Source: an uncultured Sphingomonadaceae bacterium
Lineage (GTDB): Bacteria; Pseudomonadota; Alphaproteobacteria; Sphingomonadales; Sphingomonadaceae
Direction: 5' to 3'
Assembly: GCA_947258815.1 (NCBI GenBank)
Contig: CAMYJW010000001.1
Location: forward strand, 1-64,000
DNA length: 64,000 nucleotides
Part shown: positions 18,782-28,366 of the stretch, piece after piece
Layout of the letters: each line of letters begins with the position of its first letter
How positions within the stretch are numbered: the first letter of the stretch is position 1
Program-made: the position numbers and the translations under genes
Notes under the pieces: model-generated
The model's database searches: none
What the model saw: the letters and a program-made list of their open reading frames with translations, nothing else
Told to the model about the DNA's origin: nothing

Positions 18782-19525
18782 ATGACACAGACCCGGTTCC
18801 ACGCCATGCCCGATGGCACTCACCTTGCCTTTCGCTTCACCCCCGGCACTGGCCCGACGATCGTATTCCTGCCCGGATACATGTCAGACATGGCGGGCGG
18901 AAAGGCGAGCGCCGTGTTCGATTGGGCGGCGGCCAGCGGCCACGCCTGCCTGCTGCTCGATTATTCCGGGTGCGGGCAAAGCGAAGGCGAATTTGCCGAT
19001 GGCACGCTTTCGCGCTGGCGCGATGAAGTTCTGACGCTGATCGAAGCGATCTGTCCCGGCCCGGTGCTGCTTGCCGGATCGTCTATGGGTGGCTGGCTGA
19101 TGCTGATGGTGGCGCTGGCGCTGCCGCCCGAAATGCGCGCGGGCCTGATCGGGATCGCCGCCGCGCCCGATTTCACCCTGTGGGGGCGCTCCGAAGAAGA
19201 AAAAGCAAAGCTGGCCGCTGGCGAAGCGGTGTTTGAGCCAAATCCCTATGGACCGGAACCGACGCCAACGTATCCCGGATTCTGGAAAGACGGCGAGGCG
19301 AACAAGATGCTCGCAGGCGAAATCGCGCTCGATTGTCCGGTGCGCCTGCTCCATGGTCAGGACGATCCCGATGTGCCATGGGAAATTGCGCTGCGCCTTG
19401 CCGCGGCGTTGCGGGCAAATGATGTGCGCATCACTTTCATCAAGGACGGCGATCACCGGCTCTCGCGTGAGGAAGACATCGCGCTGCTGGTGCGCACCGT
19501 TGCAGAACTGGTTTCGCCGACATGA
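18782..19525 (+). CDS. alpha/beta hydrolase
   Basis: A 247-aa alpha/beta-hydrolase of the short esterase/palmitoyl-thioesterase-like type. The nucleophile elbow is GSSMGGW, the oxyanion strand region TIVFLPGYMSDM, the acid probably in HGQDDPDVPW and the base His in KDGDHRLS. Small bacterial homologues near this length act as serine esterases, but the substrate here is unknown. The start is uncertain: ATG 18782 gives the best fit, while ATG 18758 would add eight residues. The stop overlaps the next gene (ATGA), implying co-translation. Confidence 0.87.
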   Translation: MTQTRFHAMPDGTHLAFRFTPGTGPTIVFLPGYMSDMAGGKASAVFDWAAASGHACLLLDYSGCGQSEGEFADGTLSRWRDEVLTLIEAICPGPVLLAGSSMGGWLMLMVALALPPEMRAGLIGIAAAPDFTLWGRSEEEKAKLAAGEAVFEPNPYGPEPTPTYPGFWKDGEANKMLAGEIALDCPVRLLHGQDDPDVPWEIALRLAAALRANDVRITFIKDGDHRLSREEDIALLVRTVAELVSPT

Positions 19526-20502
19526 TCCCTTTCTCACTTCTCGATCTCGTGCCAATCCGGCAGGGACACGATATTTCGCAAGCGCTTACCGATACTGCGG
19601 CGCTGGCACAAACCGCTGAAAAACTGGGCTTCAAGCGATTCTGGACGGCGGAGCATCATGGCGCGGACGGGTTGGCAGGCGCAGCCGTCTCCGTGGTTCT
19701 GGCCCACATCGGACATGCAACATCAACCATTCGTATCGGCGCGGGCGGGATTATGCTGCCCAATCACAATCCGTTCGTCATCGCCGAACAGTTCGGCACG
19801 CTTGATGCGCTGTTTCCCGGCAGAATCGATCTTGGGCTGGGCAGGGCGCCCGGCGCTGACGGGCGCATCGCCCATGCCTTGCGCAAGGATCTGATGCAGG
19901 CCGCCGAGGCTTTTCCGCAAGACGTTCTTGAGCTGCAGGCGCGGTTTGCAGGCGATCCGCAGTTGCAGCTTCAGGCCACGCCCGGCGCCGGCGCGGCAGT
20001 GGAAATGTGGCTGCTGGGCTCCAGCCTGTTTGGCGCGCGCCTCGCGGCATATCTGGGCATGCCTTATGCTTTTGCCTCACACTTTGCGCCCAAATTGCTC
20101 GATGACGCGCTGGCGGTTTATCGCGCGGAATTCAAACCATCGGCCATTCTGGACAAGCCGCATGCAATGGTGGCGATGACAGTGATCGCGGCTGATACCG
20201 ATGAAGAGGCGATGCTGCTTTCCAGTTCGATGGACCAGATGTTCATCGATTTCCGCACTGGCCAATCAAACATCCTGAAACCGCCGGTGCCCAACTTTCG
20301 CGATACCATTTCGCCGCAGATGGTCCGCATGCTTGACGGGATCCGCAGAGTAAGCGCGGTGGGCGGACCCGATACGGTGCGCGCCGACATTCACAAATTC
20401 GTAGAGCGCACGCAGGCCGATGAAATCATCGTCACCGGCTCGGTCTATGATCAGGATGCGCGCCACCGATCGCTGGCGCTGACGATGGATGCAATCGCCT
20501 GA
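19522..20502 (+). CDS. LLM-class flavin-dependent oxidoreductase
   Basis: A 326-aa luciferase-like monooxygenase. Characteristic segments are MIPFSLLDLVPIRQG at the N terminus, RFWTAEHHG, IRIGAGGIMLPNHNP and FPGRIDLGLGRAPG. It belongs to the MsnO8/YhbW-like subgroup that uses FMNH2 from a reductase; the substrate is unknown. Four-base overlap with the upstream hydrolase gene. The FAD reductase-like gene 111 bp downstream on the same strand could serve electron supply, but this is only suggested by position. Confidence 0.9.
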   Translation: MIPFSLLDLVPIRQGHDISQALTDTAALAQTAEKLGFKRFWTAEHHGADGLAGAAVSVVLAHIGHATSTIRIGAGGIMLPNHNPFVIAEQFGTLDALFPGRIDLGLGRAPGADGRIAHALRKDLMQAAEAFPQDVLELQARFAGDPQLQLQATPGAGAAVEMWLLGSSLFGARLAAYLGMPYAFASHFAPKLLDDALAVYRAEFKPSAILDKPHAMVAMTVIAADTDEEAMLLSSSMDQMFIDFRTGQSNILKPPVPNFRDTISPQMVRMLDGIRRVSAVGGPDTVRADIHKFVERTQADEIIVTGSVYDQDARHRSLALTMDAIA

Positions 20503-20613
20503 CCGGGCTTGCGTCATGTCAAGGACCGGCACACCGCAAAGAGTTAGTCAGACGCGCGCGCAATTGCGAAACGGGCATTGACCCGCGCTGATTTTTGGAC
20601 AAACGGAGAGGGC

Positions 20614-21840
20614 ATGGAACAGGCAGACGTAGTTATCGTGGGAGCAGGGCATGGCGGCGCGCAAAGCGCCATTGCCCTTCGGCAGAACGGGTTTGAAGGC
20701 AGCGTTGTCGTTGTCGGGCGGGAAGCCGAATACCCTTATGAGCGGCCTCCGCTTTCCAAGGAATATTTCGCGCGCGAAAAGACGTTCGACCGGCTTTATA
20801 TCCGCCCGCCCACGTTCTGGGCGGAAAAGGAGATTGATTTCCGGCTGAGCACGGAAGTGACGGCTGTCGATCCCAAGGCCAAACAGGTTAAGCTGTCGGA
20901 CGGATCGAGCCTGGAATATGGCAAGCTCATCTGGGCTGCCGGTGGCGATCCGCGCAGGCTTTCCTGCCCCGGTGCGGAACTGGCGGGTGTTCACGCCGTG
21001 CGCACACGCGCCGATTGCGATCGGATGATGGCCGAAGTGGACGATGGCGCGAAAAACTTCGTGGTTATCGGCGGGGGTTATATCGGGCTGGAAGCAGCGG
21101 CTGTGCTTACCAAGGTGGGCTGCAACGTTACGCTGCTGGAAGCGCTTCCGCGCGTGCTGGCGCGCGTGGCCGGAGAGGAACTTTCCGCCTTTTACGAAAA
21201 AGAGCATCGCGAACACGGTGTCGATCTGCGCACCGAAGTGATGGTCGATGAACTGGTTGGCGATGGCAATGTCGTTACCGGGGTCAAACTGGCGGACGGC
21301 GAAGTTATTCCGGCGGACGCGGTGATCGTGGGCATCGGCATCGTTCCGGCGGTCGGCCCGCTGGTCGCCGCTGGTGCGACGGGCGGAAACGGCGTCGATA
21401 TTGACGAATACTGCCGCACTTCGCTGCCTGACATTTACGCGATTGGCGATTGTGCAGCGTTTGCGTGCGATTACGTCGGCGGCCAGGTGATGCGCGTTGA
21501 ATCGGTGCAGAATGCCAATGACATGGCAACCTGCGTGGCCAAGGCGATATGCGGCGATGAACAGCGCTATCACGCGTTCCCGTGGTTCTGGTCCAACCAG
21601 TATGATCTGCGCTTGCAGACGGCGGGCATTTCAGCCGGATACGATGCCACGGTGATGCGTGGCAGCCCCGAAGACCGGTCGTTCTCTGTCGTTTATCTCA
21701 AGGAAGGCAGAATCGTCGCGCTCGATTGCGTCAACATGGTCAAGGACTATGTGCAGGGCCGCAAGGCGATCGAAGCAAACCTTGTGCCCGATCCTGCACA
21801 GCTGGCCGATGCCTCGGTGCCGATCAAGGAACTCCTCTAG
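20614..21840 (+). CDS. FAD-dependent ferredoxin/rubredoxin reductase-type oxidoreductase
   Basis: A 408-aa pyridine-nucleotide-disulphide family flavoprotein of the putidaredoxin/rhodocoxin reductase branch. It has two Rossmann dinucleotide sites: [14 protein letters not shown] for FAD at the N terminus and [16 protein letters not shown] for NAD(P)H, plus the second FAD contact YAIGDCAAF. The C-terminal [13 protein letters not shown] is typical of ferredoxin reductases of dioxygenase and P450 systems. The start at ATG 20614 follows GGAGAGG. No ferredoxin, P450 or Rieske oxygenase is next to it, so the partner is unknown. Confidence 0.92.
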   Translation: MEQADVVIVGAGHGGAQSAIALRQNGFEGSVVVVGREAEYPYERPPLSKEYFAREKTFDRLYIRPPTFWAEKEIDFRLSTEVTAVDPKAKQVKLSDGSSLEYGKLIWAAGGDPRRLSCPGAELAGVHAVRTRADCDRMMAEVDDGAKNFVVIGGGYIGLEAAAVLTKVGCNVTLLEALPRVLARVAGEELSAFYEKEHREHGVDLRTEVMVDELVGDGNVVTGVKLADGEVIPADAVIVGIGIVPAVGPLVAAGATGGNGVDIDEYCRTSLPDIYAIGDCAAFACDYVGGQVMRVESVQNANDMATCVAKAICGDEQRYHAFPWFWSNQYDLRLQTAGISAGYDATVMRGSPEDRSFSVVYLKEGRIVALDCVNMVKDYVQGRKAIEANLVPDPAQLADASVPIKELL

Positions 21841-21842
21841 GC

Positions 21843-22913
21843 TCAGCGCGTAAGCTCTCCAGCCGCCCATCGCGCCGCTTCGGCGACAACCGGATCGGCA
21901 TCGTCTGTCAGCGGCTGGACTTGCAAAAGCAGGCGCGCATCGCCGCTGTTGCCTGCCGCGATCAGGCAGTTGCGCATAAACCGGTTGCGCCCGATGCGCT
22001 TGATTGGCGAGCCGGAAAACAGCGCGCGAAATCCGGCATCGTCAAGCGCCAGCAGATCGGCAAGTTCAGGCGCGGCCAGTTCGCCGCGGGGCAGGAACGC
22101 GCGGTTGGCATGGGCCAGATCGGCAAACTTGTTCCACGGGCACACCGCAAGACAATCATCGCAACCATAGATGCGGTTGCCGATGGCTTTGCGGAATTCT
22201 TCCGGGATCGGCCCTTTGTGCTCGATCGTCAGATAGCTGATGCAGCGCCGGGCATCGAGCCGATATGGCGCCGGAAACGCATCGGTCGGGCAGGCATCCT
22301 GACAGGCGGTGCATGAGCCGCAACGATCGGAATCCGGCGCGTTCGGGGGAAGCTCAAGCGTGGTGTAGATTTCGCCCAGGAACAGCCAGGAGCCATGTTC
22401 GCGGCTGACGAGGTTGGTATGTTTGCCTTGCCAGCCGAGGCCCGCAGCATGGGCCAGCGGCTTTTCCAGTACCGGGGCCGTATCGGTGAACACCTTGACG
22501 CCAATGGCCCCCAGACCGCGCGTTGCGGCGTCCGCCACCAGCCAGCGCGCGAGATGCTTGAGCGCTTTCTTGACGACATCGTGATAGTCCTTGCCCTGCG
22601 CATAAGCAGAGATGCGGCCGATCCCGGGATGATCGTCAAGCGCAAGCGGATCGGCAGCCGGTGCATAGCTCATCCCCAGGCAGATCACGCTGCGCGCGTC
22701 CGGCCAAAGGCCACGCGGGGATCGGCGATGGACCAGCCGGTCCGCCATCCATGCCATATCGCCATGCATGCCATCGGCCACCCAACTGTCCAGCCGGTCC
22801 GCCGCGCCTTCGGCTCCGCCTGCTGGCGCAACGCCAAAAGCGCAGAAACCCAGCCGTCGGGCTTCGTGTTCCAGCGCGTCGCGCGTTGCGATGGTTACCG
22901 GCGCGTTAACCAA
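21843..22913 (-). CDS. queG: epoxyqueuosine reductase
   Basis: A 356-aa cobalamin- and iron-sulphur-dependent enzyme performing the last step of queuosine synthesis in tRNA (epoxyqueuosine to queuosine). Two [4Fe-4S] ferredoxin motifs are visible, [14 protein letters not shown] and [11 protein letters not shown], preceded by the B12-binding QueG domain ([17 protein letters not shown]) and followed by HEAT-like repeats. The only in-frame start is TTG at 22913, since a TGA lies seven codons upstream. Convergent with the FAD oxidoreductase gene and divergent from the ABC exporter. Confidence 0.95.
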   Translation of the reverse strand: MVNAPVTIATRDALEHEARRLGFCAFGVAPAGGAEGAADRLDSWVADGMHGDMAWMADRLVHRRSPRGLWPDARSVICLGMSYAPAADPLALDDHPGIGRISAYAQGKDYHDVVKKALKHLARWLVADAATRGLGAIGVKVFTDTAPVLEKPLAHAAGLGWQGKHTNLVSREHGSWLFLGEIYTTLELPPNAPDSDRCGSCTACQDACPTDAFPAPYRLDARRCISYLTIEHKGPIPEEFRKAIGNRIYGCDDCLAVCPWNKFADLAHANRAFLPRGELAAPELADLLALDDAGFRALFSGSPIKRIGRNRFMRNCLIAAGNSGDARLLLQVQPLTDDADPVVAEAARWAAGELTR

Positions 22914-22947
22914 ACTTGCGGGTGCTCCTGTTCACATGCCAAGGTTA

Positions 22948-23955
22948 ATGGAATGGCCCATGAAGATGGACCTACGAGATTGGCGGGTGGCGGGCAATGC
23001 GGCCATCGCGGGCGACGCCGCACTCGCCATTGAAGCGCGCGGCCTCGTCAAGAGATTTGACGGTTTCACTGCGGTTGACGGTATTGATCTGTGCGTCCCC
23101 AAAGGCGCGATTTACGGCATTCTGGGGCCAAATGGCGCGGGCAAGACGACGACTTTGCGCATGCTGCTGGGGATCATCGATCCCGATGCGGGCGTGCGCC
23201 GGATTTTGGATGCGGATCGCCCGCACGATGTTGCCCACGCGATCGGCTATCTGCCCGAGGAGCGCGGCCTCTATCCGGCGATGAAGGCTTATGAAGCAAT
23301 TGCTTTCGTTGGCGCGTTGCGCGGTCTGCCGCTCAAACAAGGGCGCGAACGCGGACGGGCTCTGCTTGAAGAGCATGGGCTGGGTTTTGCGGCTGACCGC
23401 CAGATCCGGCAGCTTTCCAAAGGCATGGCGCAGCAGGTGCAAATACTGGGAACGCTGGTTCACAACCCCGCGCTTGTCATATTCGATGAGCCGTTCTCCG
23501 GCCTCGATGCGATCAACCAGGGGCGGCTTGAGCGGATGATTCGCGATCTTGCCGAGAAGGGCACGACGGTCATTTTCTCAACCCATGTCATCGCCCATGC
23601 AGAGCGCCTGTGCGATGAAGTGGCGATTATCGCGGGCGGCAAGGTGCCGTTCGCCGGGCCGGTCGATGTGGCGCGCGATCGCATACCGCCACAAGTGCGG
23701 CTTGAAACCCGTGAGCCGGACGGCCCGTGGCGTGCGGCGCTGCCCGGGGATGCCCGCAAGGACGGCAGCCTCTGGAGTTTTTCCTTGCCCGCAAGCGGTG
23801 TCGAACCGCTGTTGCGCGCGCTGATTGAGGGAGAAGCGGGCATTCTGTCGCTCTCAATCGAACGCGCAGGGTTGCACGACGCGTTCGTTGCAATCGCCGG
23901 AGAGGCTGCGGCGAAAGCGCTTGAAGCAGGCGAAACGACGGAGGACGCCCGATGA
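22948..23955 (+). CDS. ABC transporter ATP-binding protein (NatA-like)
   Basis: About 335 aa. Walker A GPNGAGKTTT, signature LSKGMAQQVQ and Walker B ALVIFDEPFSGLD are all present, and a C-terminal DUF4162-type extension is typical of COG4152 ABC-2 ATPases. With the next gene it forms an exporter resembling NatAB. Several start codons are clustered (ATG at 22936, 22948, 22960 and 22966). 22948 has AAGG four bases upstream and is used here, but the choice is weak. The stop overlaps the permease start (ATGA). Confidence 0.9.
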   Translation: MEWPMKMDLRDWRVAGNAAIAGDAALAIEARGLVKRFDGFTAVDGIDLCVPKGAIYGILGPNGAGKTTTLRMLLGIIDPDAGVRRILDADRPHDVAHAIGYLPEERGLYPAMKAYEAIAFVGALRGLPLKQGRERGRALLEEHGLGFAADRQIRQLSKGMAQQVQILGTLVHNPALVIFDEPFSGLDAINQGRLERMIRDLAEKGTTVIFSTHVIAHAERLCDEVAIIAGGKVPFAGPVDVARDRIPPQVRLETREPDGPWRAALPGDARKDGSLWSFSLPASGVEPLLRALIEGEAGILSLSIERAGLHDAFVAIAGEAAAKALEAGETTEDAR

Positions 23956-25184
23956 GCGGCAGACTTTCCACCATGGCCGCCGCGCTGGTTGTCGCGCGGC
24001 GCGATTTCGGCGCGATCCTGTTCAGCCGGAGCTTTCTGTTCTTTCTGCTCGGTCCGTTGTTTCCGGTGCTGGTTGGCGCAATGGCAGGCGGCGTCGGTCA
24101 GCGTGTGCAGCAGAGCGCCGATACCCCGCAGCTTGGCATTGCCATGGAAGAACAGCATGTCGATGCGATGCTTGCCGCGCATAAAGCGCTGGCGCACCGC
24201 CTGGGCGATGCGCTCCCCGATCTGACGGTTGTCAGGACGCTCAAGCCGGGGGACGCATTCGACGCACAGGCCGCGCTCACTTCACGGCGGGCCCGCGTCG
24301 CCGCGATACTTGGTGGAACGCCGTCCGAGCCGATCCTGACGGGAACACAGGCCCGCGTCGCGCAGTGGCAGGGGCCGGTTTCGATGCTTGCCGCGCATGC
24401 GCTAGGCAAGTCGCCGCAAAACTACCCCGAAGTAAGCCTGTCGGGCGTTGCAACAAGCTCTGCCGGAGAACGACGCAGCCGCCTGTTGACGGCGCAAGCC
24501 TCGCAGACCTTGCTGTTTTTGCTGACCATGCTGCTCGCCGGGATGGTGCTCTCCAATCTGGTGGAAGAAAAAGGCAACAAGGTCATAGAGATCCTTGCTG
24601 CTGCCATTCCGATGGATGCGGTGTTCTTCGGCAAGCTGTTTGCCATGCTGGCCATTTCATTCGTTGGCATAGCCGTCTGGGCAACGGCCGGGTTGGGCCT
24701 GTCCGTTGTGGCCGGTTCCGCCTTGCCCGATCTGCCACCGCCCGCGGTTGGCTGGCCGATCTTTCTGGCGCTTGGCATTGCCTACTTCTCGATGGCCTAT
24801 CTTCTGCTCGGCTCGATCTTTCTGGCGGTAGGCTCAATGGCGAGCACGGTGCGCGAAGTGCAGACGCTGTCGATGCCCGCGACGATGATGCAGCTGATGG
24901 TCTTTTTCCTTGCGAGTTATGCGATGACCCAGCCCGGCAGTCCGGTTGAAATACTGGCTGCAATTTTCCCGTTCAGCTCGCCGTTTGCAATGCTTGCGCG
25001 TGCCGCGCAGGATCCGGCCTTGTGGACACATGGCGCGGCGCTTGGCTGGCAGGTGCTGTGCGTTGTCGTGCTTGTGCGTGCGGGTGCGCGGATGTTCCGC
25101 ACCCGGGTGATGAAGTCCGGCCCGGCGCGGGTGAAACCTGCCAAACGCGGCCTGTTTGCAAGATTGCGTCCGGCGCGCGCATGA
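23952..25184 (+). CDS. ABC-2 type permease (NatB-like)
   Basis: A 410-aa membrane protein. One transmembrane helix lies near residues 20-45 (FLFFLLGPLFPVLVGAMAG), followed by a periplasmic domain of about 130 residues and five more predicted helices from about 185 on (TLLFLLTMLLAGMVLSNLV onward). The segment VEEKGNKVIEILAAAIP is a hallmark of the NatB/YhaP family of sodium or drug efflux permeases. Four-base overlap with its ATPase gene. The transported substrate cannot be read from the sequence. Confidence 0.9.
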   Translation: MSGRLSTMAAALVVARRDFGAILFSRSFLFFLLGPLFPVLVGAMAGGVGQRVQQSADTPQLGIAMEEQHVDAMLAAHKALAHRLGDALPDLTVVRTLKPGDAFDAQAALTSRRARVAAILGGTPSEPILTGTQARVAQWQGPVSMLAAHALGKSPQNYPEVSLSGVATSSAGERRSRLLTAQASQTLLFLLTMLLAGMVLSNLVEEKGNKVIEILAAAIPMDAVFFGKLFAMLAISFVGIAVWATAGLGLSVVAGSALPDLPPPAVGWPIFLALGIAYFSMAYLLLGSIFLAVGSMASTVREVQTLSMPATMMQLMVFFLASYAMTQPGSPVEILAAIFPFSSPFAMLARAAQDPALWTHGAALGWQVLCVVVLVRAGARMFRTRVMKSGPARVKPAKRGLFARLRPARA

Positions 25185-25239
25185 TAACCGGCATTGACAA
25201 TTGCGCTGTGCACCCGATCTAGCAATTCGGAAGGGCGGC

Positions 25240-25788
25240 ATGACGCAAGGAGAAGTCCGGGACATGCCCAATACTGGATCAAAGACTGACATCGAAACGT
25301 TTGCTGCGCCAACACGCCGCACCCTGCTGACATGGTTGGGCGCCGGGGCTGCGCTTCCCGTTCTGGCCGCATGCGGCAGCGGCGATGCGCAGGCCAGATC
25401 GTTCCCGGTCAGCTACAGCGAAACAGAGTGGCGCAAGCGGCTCACTCCGGCCCAGTTTGCGATCCTGCGCAAGCACGGCACCGAGCGGCCCTATACATCC
25501 GCGCTGCTCACCGAAAAGCGAGCGGGCGCCTATCTGTGCGCGGCGGACGGCAACCCCCTGTTTTCATCGCGCACGAAGTATGACAGCAAAACCGGCTGGC
25601 CCAGTTTCTGGAAGCCGCTGAAAGGCGCGATCGGCACATCGACGGACTACAAGATCGGCTATCCGCGCACCGAAGTGCATTGCGCGCGCTGTGGCGGGCA
25701 TCTGGGCCATGTTTTCAATGATGGCCCGAAGCCGACGGGCAAACGCTATTGCATGAACGGCGATGCGATGACGTTTCGGCCCACCTGA
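25240..25788 (+). CDS. msrB: peptide-methionine (R)-S-oxide reductase, exported
   Basis: A 182-aa MsrB with an N-terminal export signal: TRRTLLTWLGAGAALPVLAAC has a twin-Arg-like start and a lipobox ending in Cys, so a periplasmic lipoprotein is likely. The catalytic Cys is in GKRYCMNGD near the C terminus. A zinc pair is present in VHCARCGGHLGH, but the first pair reads YLCAADG, with Asp in place of the second Cys. The ATG at 25240 follows GGAAGGG; ATG 25264 is an alternative. It repairs R-sulphoxide of methionine in envelope proteins; the S-specific partner msrA lies elsewhere (31.6 kb) and is also a predicted lipoprotein. Confidence 0.92.
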   Translation: MTQGEVRDMPNTGSKTDIETFAAPTRRTLLTWLGAGAALPVLAACGSGDAQARSFPVSYSETEWRKRLTPAQFAILRKHGTERPYTSALLTEKRAGAYLCAADGNPLFSSRTKYDSKTGWPSFWKPLKGAIGTSTDYKIGYPRTEVHCARCGGHLGHVFNDGPKPTGKRYCMNGDAMTFRPT

Positions 25789-25819
25789 TTGCCCCGGCGC
25801 TTGAGCCTGAACACCCCCT

Positions 25820-25909
25820 CGAACCCGTAAGGGTTCGCAAGGCCGACTGGCCGCCCGAGCGCATGCGAGGAGAGCCAAGGCCGCGGATGCGGCCGCCCGG
25901 CGCTTGAGG
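25820..25909. repeat. 90-bp repeat, copy 1
   Basis: First of two nearly identical 90-bp units separated by 18 bp. Inside are small inverted repeats: GAACCC/GGGTTC at the left edge, GGCCGACTGGCC, and GGCCGC/GCGGCC near the right edge. It ends in CGGCGCTTGAGG. An 11-bp piece of that right edge (CGGCGCTTGAG) occurs once more at about 25797, just after msrB. Palindromic composition and intergenic position suggest a REP-like element. Confidence 0.85.
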
Positions 25910-25927
25910 ATATAAGAGGCAGAAACA

Positions 25928-26017
25928 CGAACCCGTGAGGGTTCGCAAGGCCGACTGGCCGCCCGAGCGCATGCGAGGAAAGCCAAGGCCGCGGATCCGG
26001 CCGCCCGGCGCTTGAGG
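25928..26017. repeat. 90-bp repeat, copy 2
   Basis: Second unit, differing from copy 1 at only a few positions, including GTGA for GTAA in the loop of the left hairpin (which leaves the stem intact) and GGATCC for GGATGC in the right one. It lies 12 bp from the 3' end of the tRNA-Leu gene. Confidence 0.85.
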
Positions 26018-26029
26018 GCAAACAAAAAA

Positions 26030-26115
26030 TGGTGCGGACGGCGGGACTCGAACCCGCACTGGGAAACCCCAAGCGGATTTTAAGTCCGCTGCGTCTACCA
26101 TTCCGCCACGTCCGC
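26030..26115 (-). tRNA. tRNA-Leu (anticodon TAA)
   Basis: An 86-nt cloverleaf on the minus strand. The acceptor stem pairs GCGGACG with CGTCCGC, followed by A and an encoded CCA (26030-26032). The anticodon stem-loop GCGGACTTAAAATCCGC presents TAA. A long variable arm (TTGGGGTTTCCCAG) and the T loop GGGTTCGAGTCCC are typical of tRNA-Leu. A run of six T follows the CCA on the minus strand and may serve as terminator. Confidence 0.97.
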
Positions 26116-26188
26116 CGGAAAAATGCCAGTCTCGTCTGGCAGAACCCGGCGAAAGCGGCAACCGTTCCGGCAACCCGGCGGCGAAATT

Positions 26189-26470
26189 TCAGTTGTTGTT
26201 GAGCCGCGCGCGCATTTCCTTGCCCGGCTTGAAATACGGGACGCGCTTTTCAGGCACGTTCACGCTTTCGCCGGTGCGCGGATTGCGGCCTTTGCGCGCA
26301 TCGCGATGGCGGGTTGAAAATGCGCCGAACCCGCGCAGCTCAACACGCCCGCCTTCGGCCAGGCTGTCACCAATGCCATCGAAGAACGTATCGAGCACCC
26401 GCTCGATATCTTCGCCACGCAGTTCCGGATTTTCCTTGGCGAGTGCCTGTAGCAATTCGGACCTGATCAT
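26189..26470 (-). CDS. ihfB: integration host factor subunit beta
   Basis: A 93-aa HU/IHF-family DNA-bending protein. The N-terminal [18 protein letters not shown] and the beta-arm region [28 protein letters not shown], with Pro at the intercalating tip, identify IHF-beta rather than HU. It pairs with IhfA to bend DNA sharply at promoters and recombination sites. The ATG at 26470 has AGGAGCGG about 6 nt upstream; a TTG directly before it is less likely. Located between tRNA-Leu and the POT transporter gene (divergent). Confidence 0.95.
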   Translation of the reverse strand: MIRSELLQALAKENPELRGEDIERVLDTFFDGIGDSLAEGGRVELRGFGAFSTRHRDARKGRNPRTGESVNVPEKRVPYFKPGKEMRARLNNN

Positions 26471-26704
26471 CAATCCGCTCCTGTTGCGTAGCGACCGGAC
26501 GATCCGGCCATGAAAACACTGATTTCAACAGTTTGCCATGCTTGAAGGCATCCTGCAAGGCAAAGCGGCGCGAACGACACTAACGGCCTGTTTTGCGGAA
26601 AATGGCGAGCTTTCCCCGGTAATTAAGAACTTTCTGGTGGAAATCGGGCGTTCGGCGGACATTACAGGTTGCTTACGCCGCGCCGACAGGATGAACTGCG
26701 CGCC

Positions 26705-28354
26705 ATGAAAGACATGAGCTTATGGAACGAGGGCGACTGGATCGCCGCTATCGCCGCCGTCGCGCTGTTTGCCGTGCTGGTTGTTGGCGGGATGATCGCC
26801 GCGCGCCGGAGCGAGGAGTTCGTCGGCCACCCGCGCGGGCTGTTTGTATTGTTCTATGCCGAGATGTGGGAGCGCTTTTCCTATTACGGGATGCGCGCGC
26901 TGCTGATCCTGTATCTTACCAAATTCTGGCTGTTTTCCGATGGCAAATCGAACCTGATCTACGGTGCCTATACCAGTCTGGTCTATATCACCCCGGTGCT
27001 GGGCGGCTATCTGGCGGATCGCTGGCTGGGGCAGCGCAAGGCAGTGCTGTTTGGCGGTGTGCTGCTGGCGTTCGGCCACCTGTTCATGGCGGTGGAAGGG
27101 TTGCAGGGCGTTTCAGACCCGGCGATCAAGCAGGCGGACCCGGCGATCAACGTGTTCTGGATGGCGCTGGCGCTGATTATTGTCGGTTCCGGGTTTCTCA
27201 AGGCCAACATTTCGGTGATTGTCGGCCAGCTTTACCGGATGACCGATAGCAGGCGCGATGCGGCCTATACCATCTTCTATATGGGCGTGAACGTGGGCGC
27301 GGCGCTGGGCGTTATCATCGTTGGCTATCTGGGGGAAACGCTGGGCTGGGCTTATGGCTTTGGCGTGGCCGGGATCGGCATGGTCGCGGGCCTTATCATC
27401 TTTGTGCTGGGCAAACCGGCATTGCGCGGGCGTGGAGAGGCCCCGGCGCCGCTGGCGCTTCGGTCTGAAACGATCCTTTATGCCGTGGGCCTGGCGGCGG
27501 TTGGCGTGATCTGGATGCTGATCCAGAATCAGGGCGCAATTCAGGTGATGTTCGGGATCACCGGCGTCGCGATGCTTGGCTTCGTGGTTTACGAGGCATT
27601 CAAGCTGCCGAAGGAAGCGCGCGAACGGATCTATGCAATCCTGTTCCTGATCGCGCTGAACCCGATCTTCTGGGGCCTGTTTGAGCAGGCTGGCGGCAGC
27701 CTTAGCCTGTATACTGATCGCTTTGTCGATAAGGGCGGCGTGCCGACATCGTTGTTTCAGTCGATCAACCCGATTTACATCGTTATCCTTGCGCCGCTGT
27801 TTGCCGGGTTGTGGCAATGGCTGGGCAAACGCGGGCTGGAACCATCGGCCCCGGCCAAATTCGGGCTGGCGCTGTTTCAGGTCGGCCTTGGTTTTCTGGT
27901 GTTCGTGTGGGGCGCGGGAACGGGCGATCCGGCGGTGATGACTTCGGTGCTGTTCGTGTTTCTGATCTATCTGCTGCACACCACGGGCGAACTGTGCCTC
28001 TCCCCCGTTGGCCTTTCCGCGATGACACGGCTGGCCCCGCTCCATCTGGGCAGCTTCATCATGGGCGCGTGGTTTTACACCTCTGCCTTCGGCAATTTCG
28101 TGGCAGGCAAGATCGGTGAGGCTACCGGCGGCGAAAGCGGCGAGATGTCAAAGGAACTGACGTTGTCGATCTACAACCAGATCGGCTGGATCACGATTGG
28201 CGTGGCGGCCGTGGTGTTGCTGGTATCACCGCTCGTCAAACGCTGGATGCACCTTGACACGCTGTACGATGGCGTTTCACCGGACGAACAGGCGCAAGTC
28301 TATGGCGGCCTCGAAGGGGAGAATGTAGAAGGGTCACTGCCCCACGGGCGCTGA
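26705..28354 (+). CDS. POT-family peptide:proton symporter
   Basis: A 549-aa inner-membrane transporter of the PTR2/POT family with about 14 hydrophobic segments. The two family signatures are clear: ERFSYYGMRALL near residue 55 with GGYLADRWLGQRKAV after it, and GSGFLKANISVIVGQLY around 165. It imports di- or tripeptides with protons. Starts at ATG 26705 or 26714 are both possible. The NnrU gene follows after 12 bp, so co-transcription is likely. About 230 bp upstream, shared with divergent ihfB, holds no recognisable gene. Confidence 0.93.
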   Translation: MKDMSLWNEGDWIAAIAAVALFAVLVVGGMIAARRSEEFVGHPRGLFVLFYAEMWERFSYYGMRALLILYLTKFWLFSDGKSNLIYGAYTSLVYITPVLGGYLADRWLGQRKAVLFGGVLLAFGHLFMAVEGLQGVSDPAIKQADPAINVFWMALALIIVGSGFLKANISVIVGQLYRMTDSRRDAAYTIFYMGVNVGAALGVIIVGYLGETLGWAYGFGVAGIGMVAGLIIFVLGKPALRGRGEAPAPLALRSETILYAVGLAAVGVIWMLIQNQGAIQVMFGITGVAMLGFVVYEAFKLPKEARERIYAILFLIALNPIFWGLFEQAGGSLSLYTDRFVDKGGVPTSLFQSINPIYIVILAPLFAGLWQWLGKRGLEPSAPAKFGLALFQVGLGFLVFVWGAGTGDPAVMTSVLFVFLIYLLHTTGELCLSPVGLSAMTRLAPLHLGSFIMGAWFYTSAFGNFVAGKIGEATGGESGEMSKELTLSIYNQIGWITIGVAAVVLLVSPLVKRWMHLDTLYDGVSPDEQAQVYGGLEGENVEGSLPHGR

Positions 28355-28366
28355 GGAGAACCTGCG

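Noticed and set aside
25715..26173. Minus-strand open frame spanning the 90-bp repeats and the tRNA
   Set aside because: It runs through a clear tRNA-Leu and two repeat units, giving a repeated peptide; it is an artefact of the repeats.
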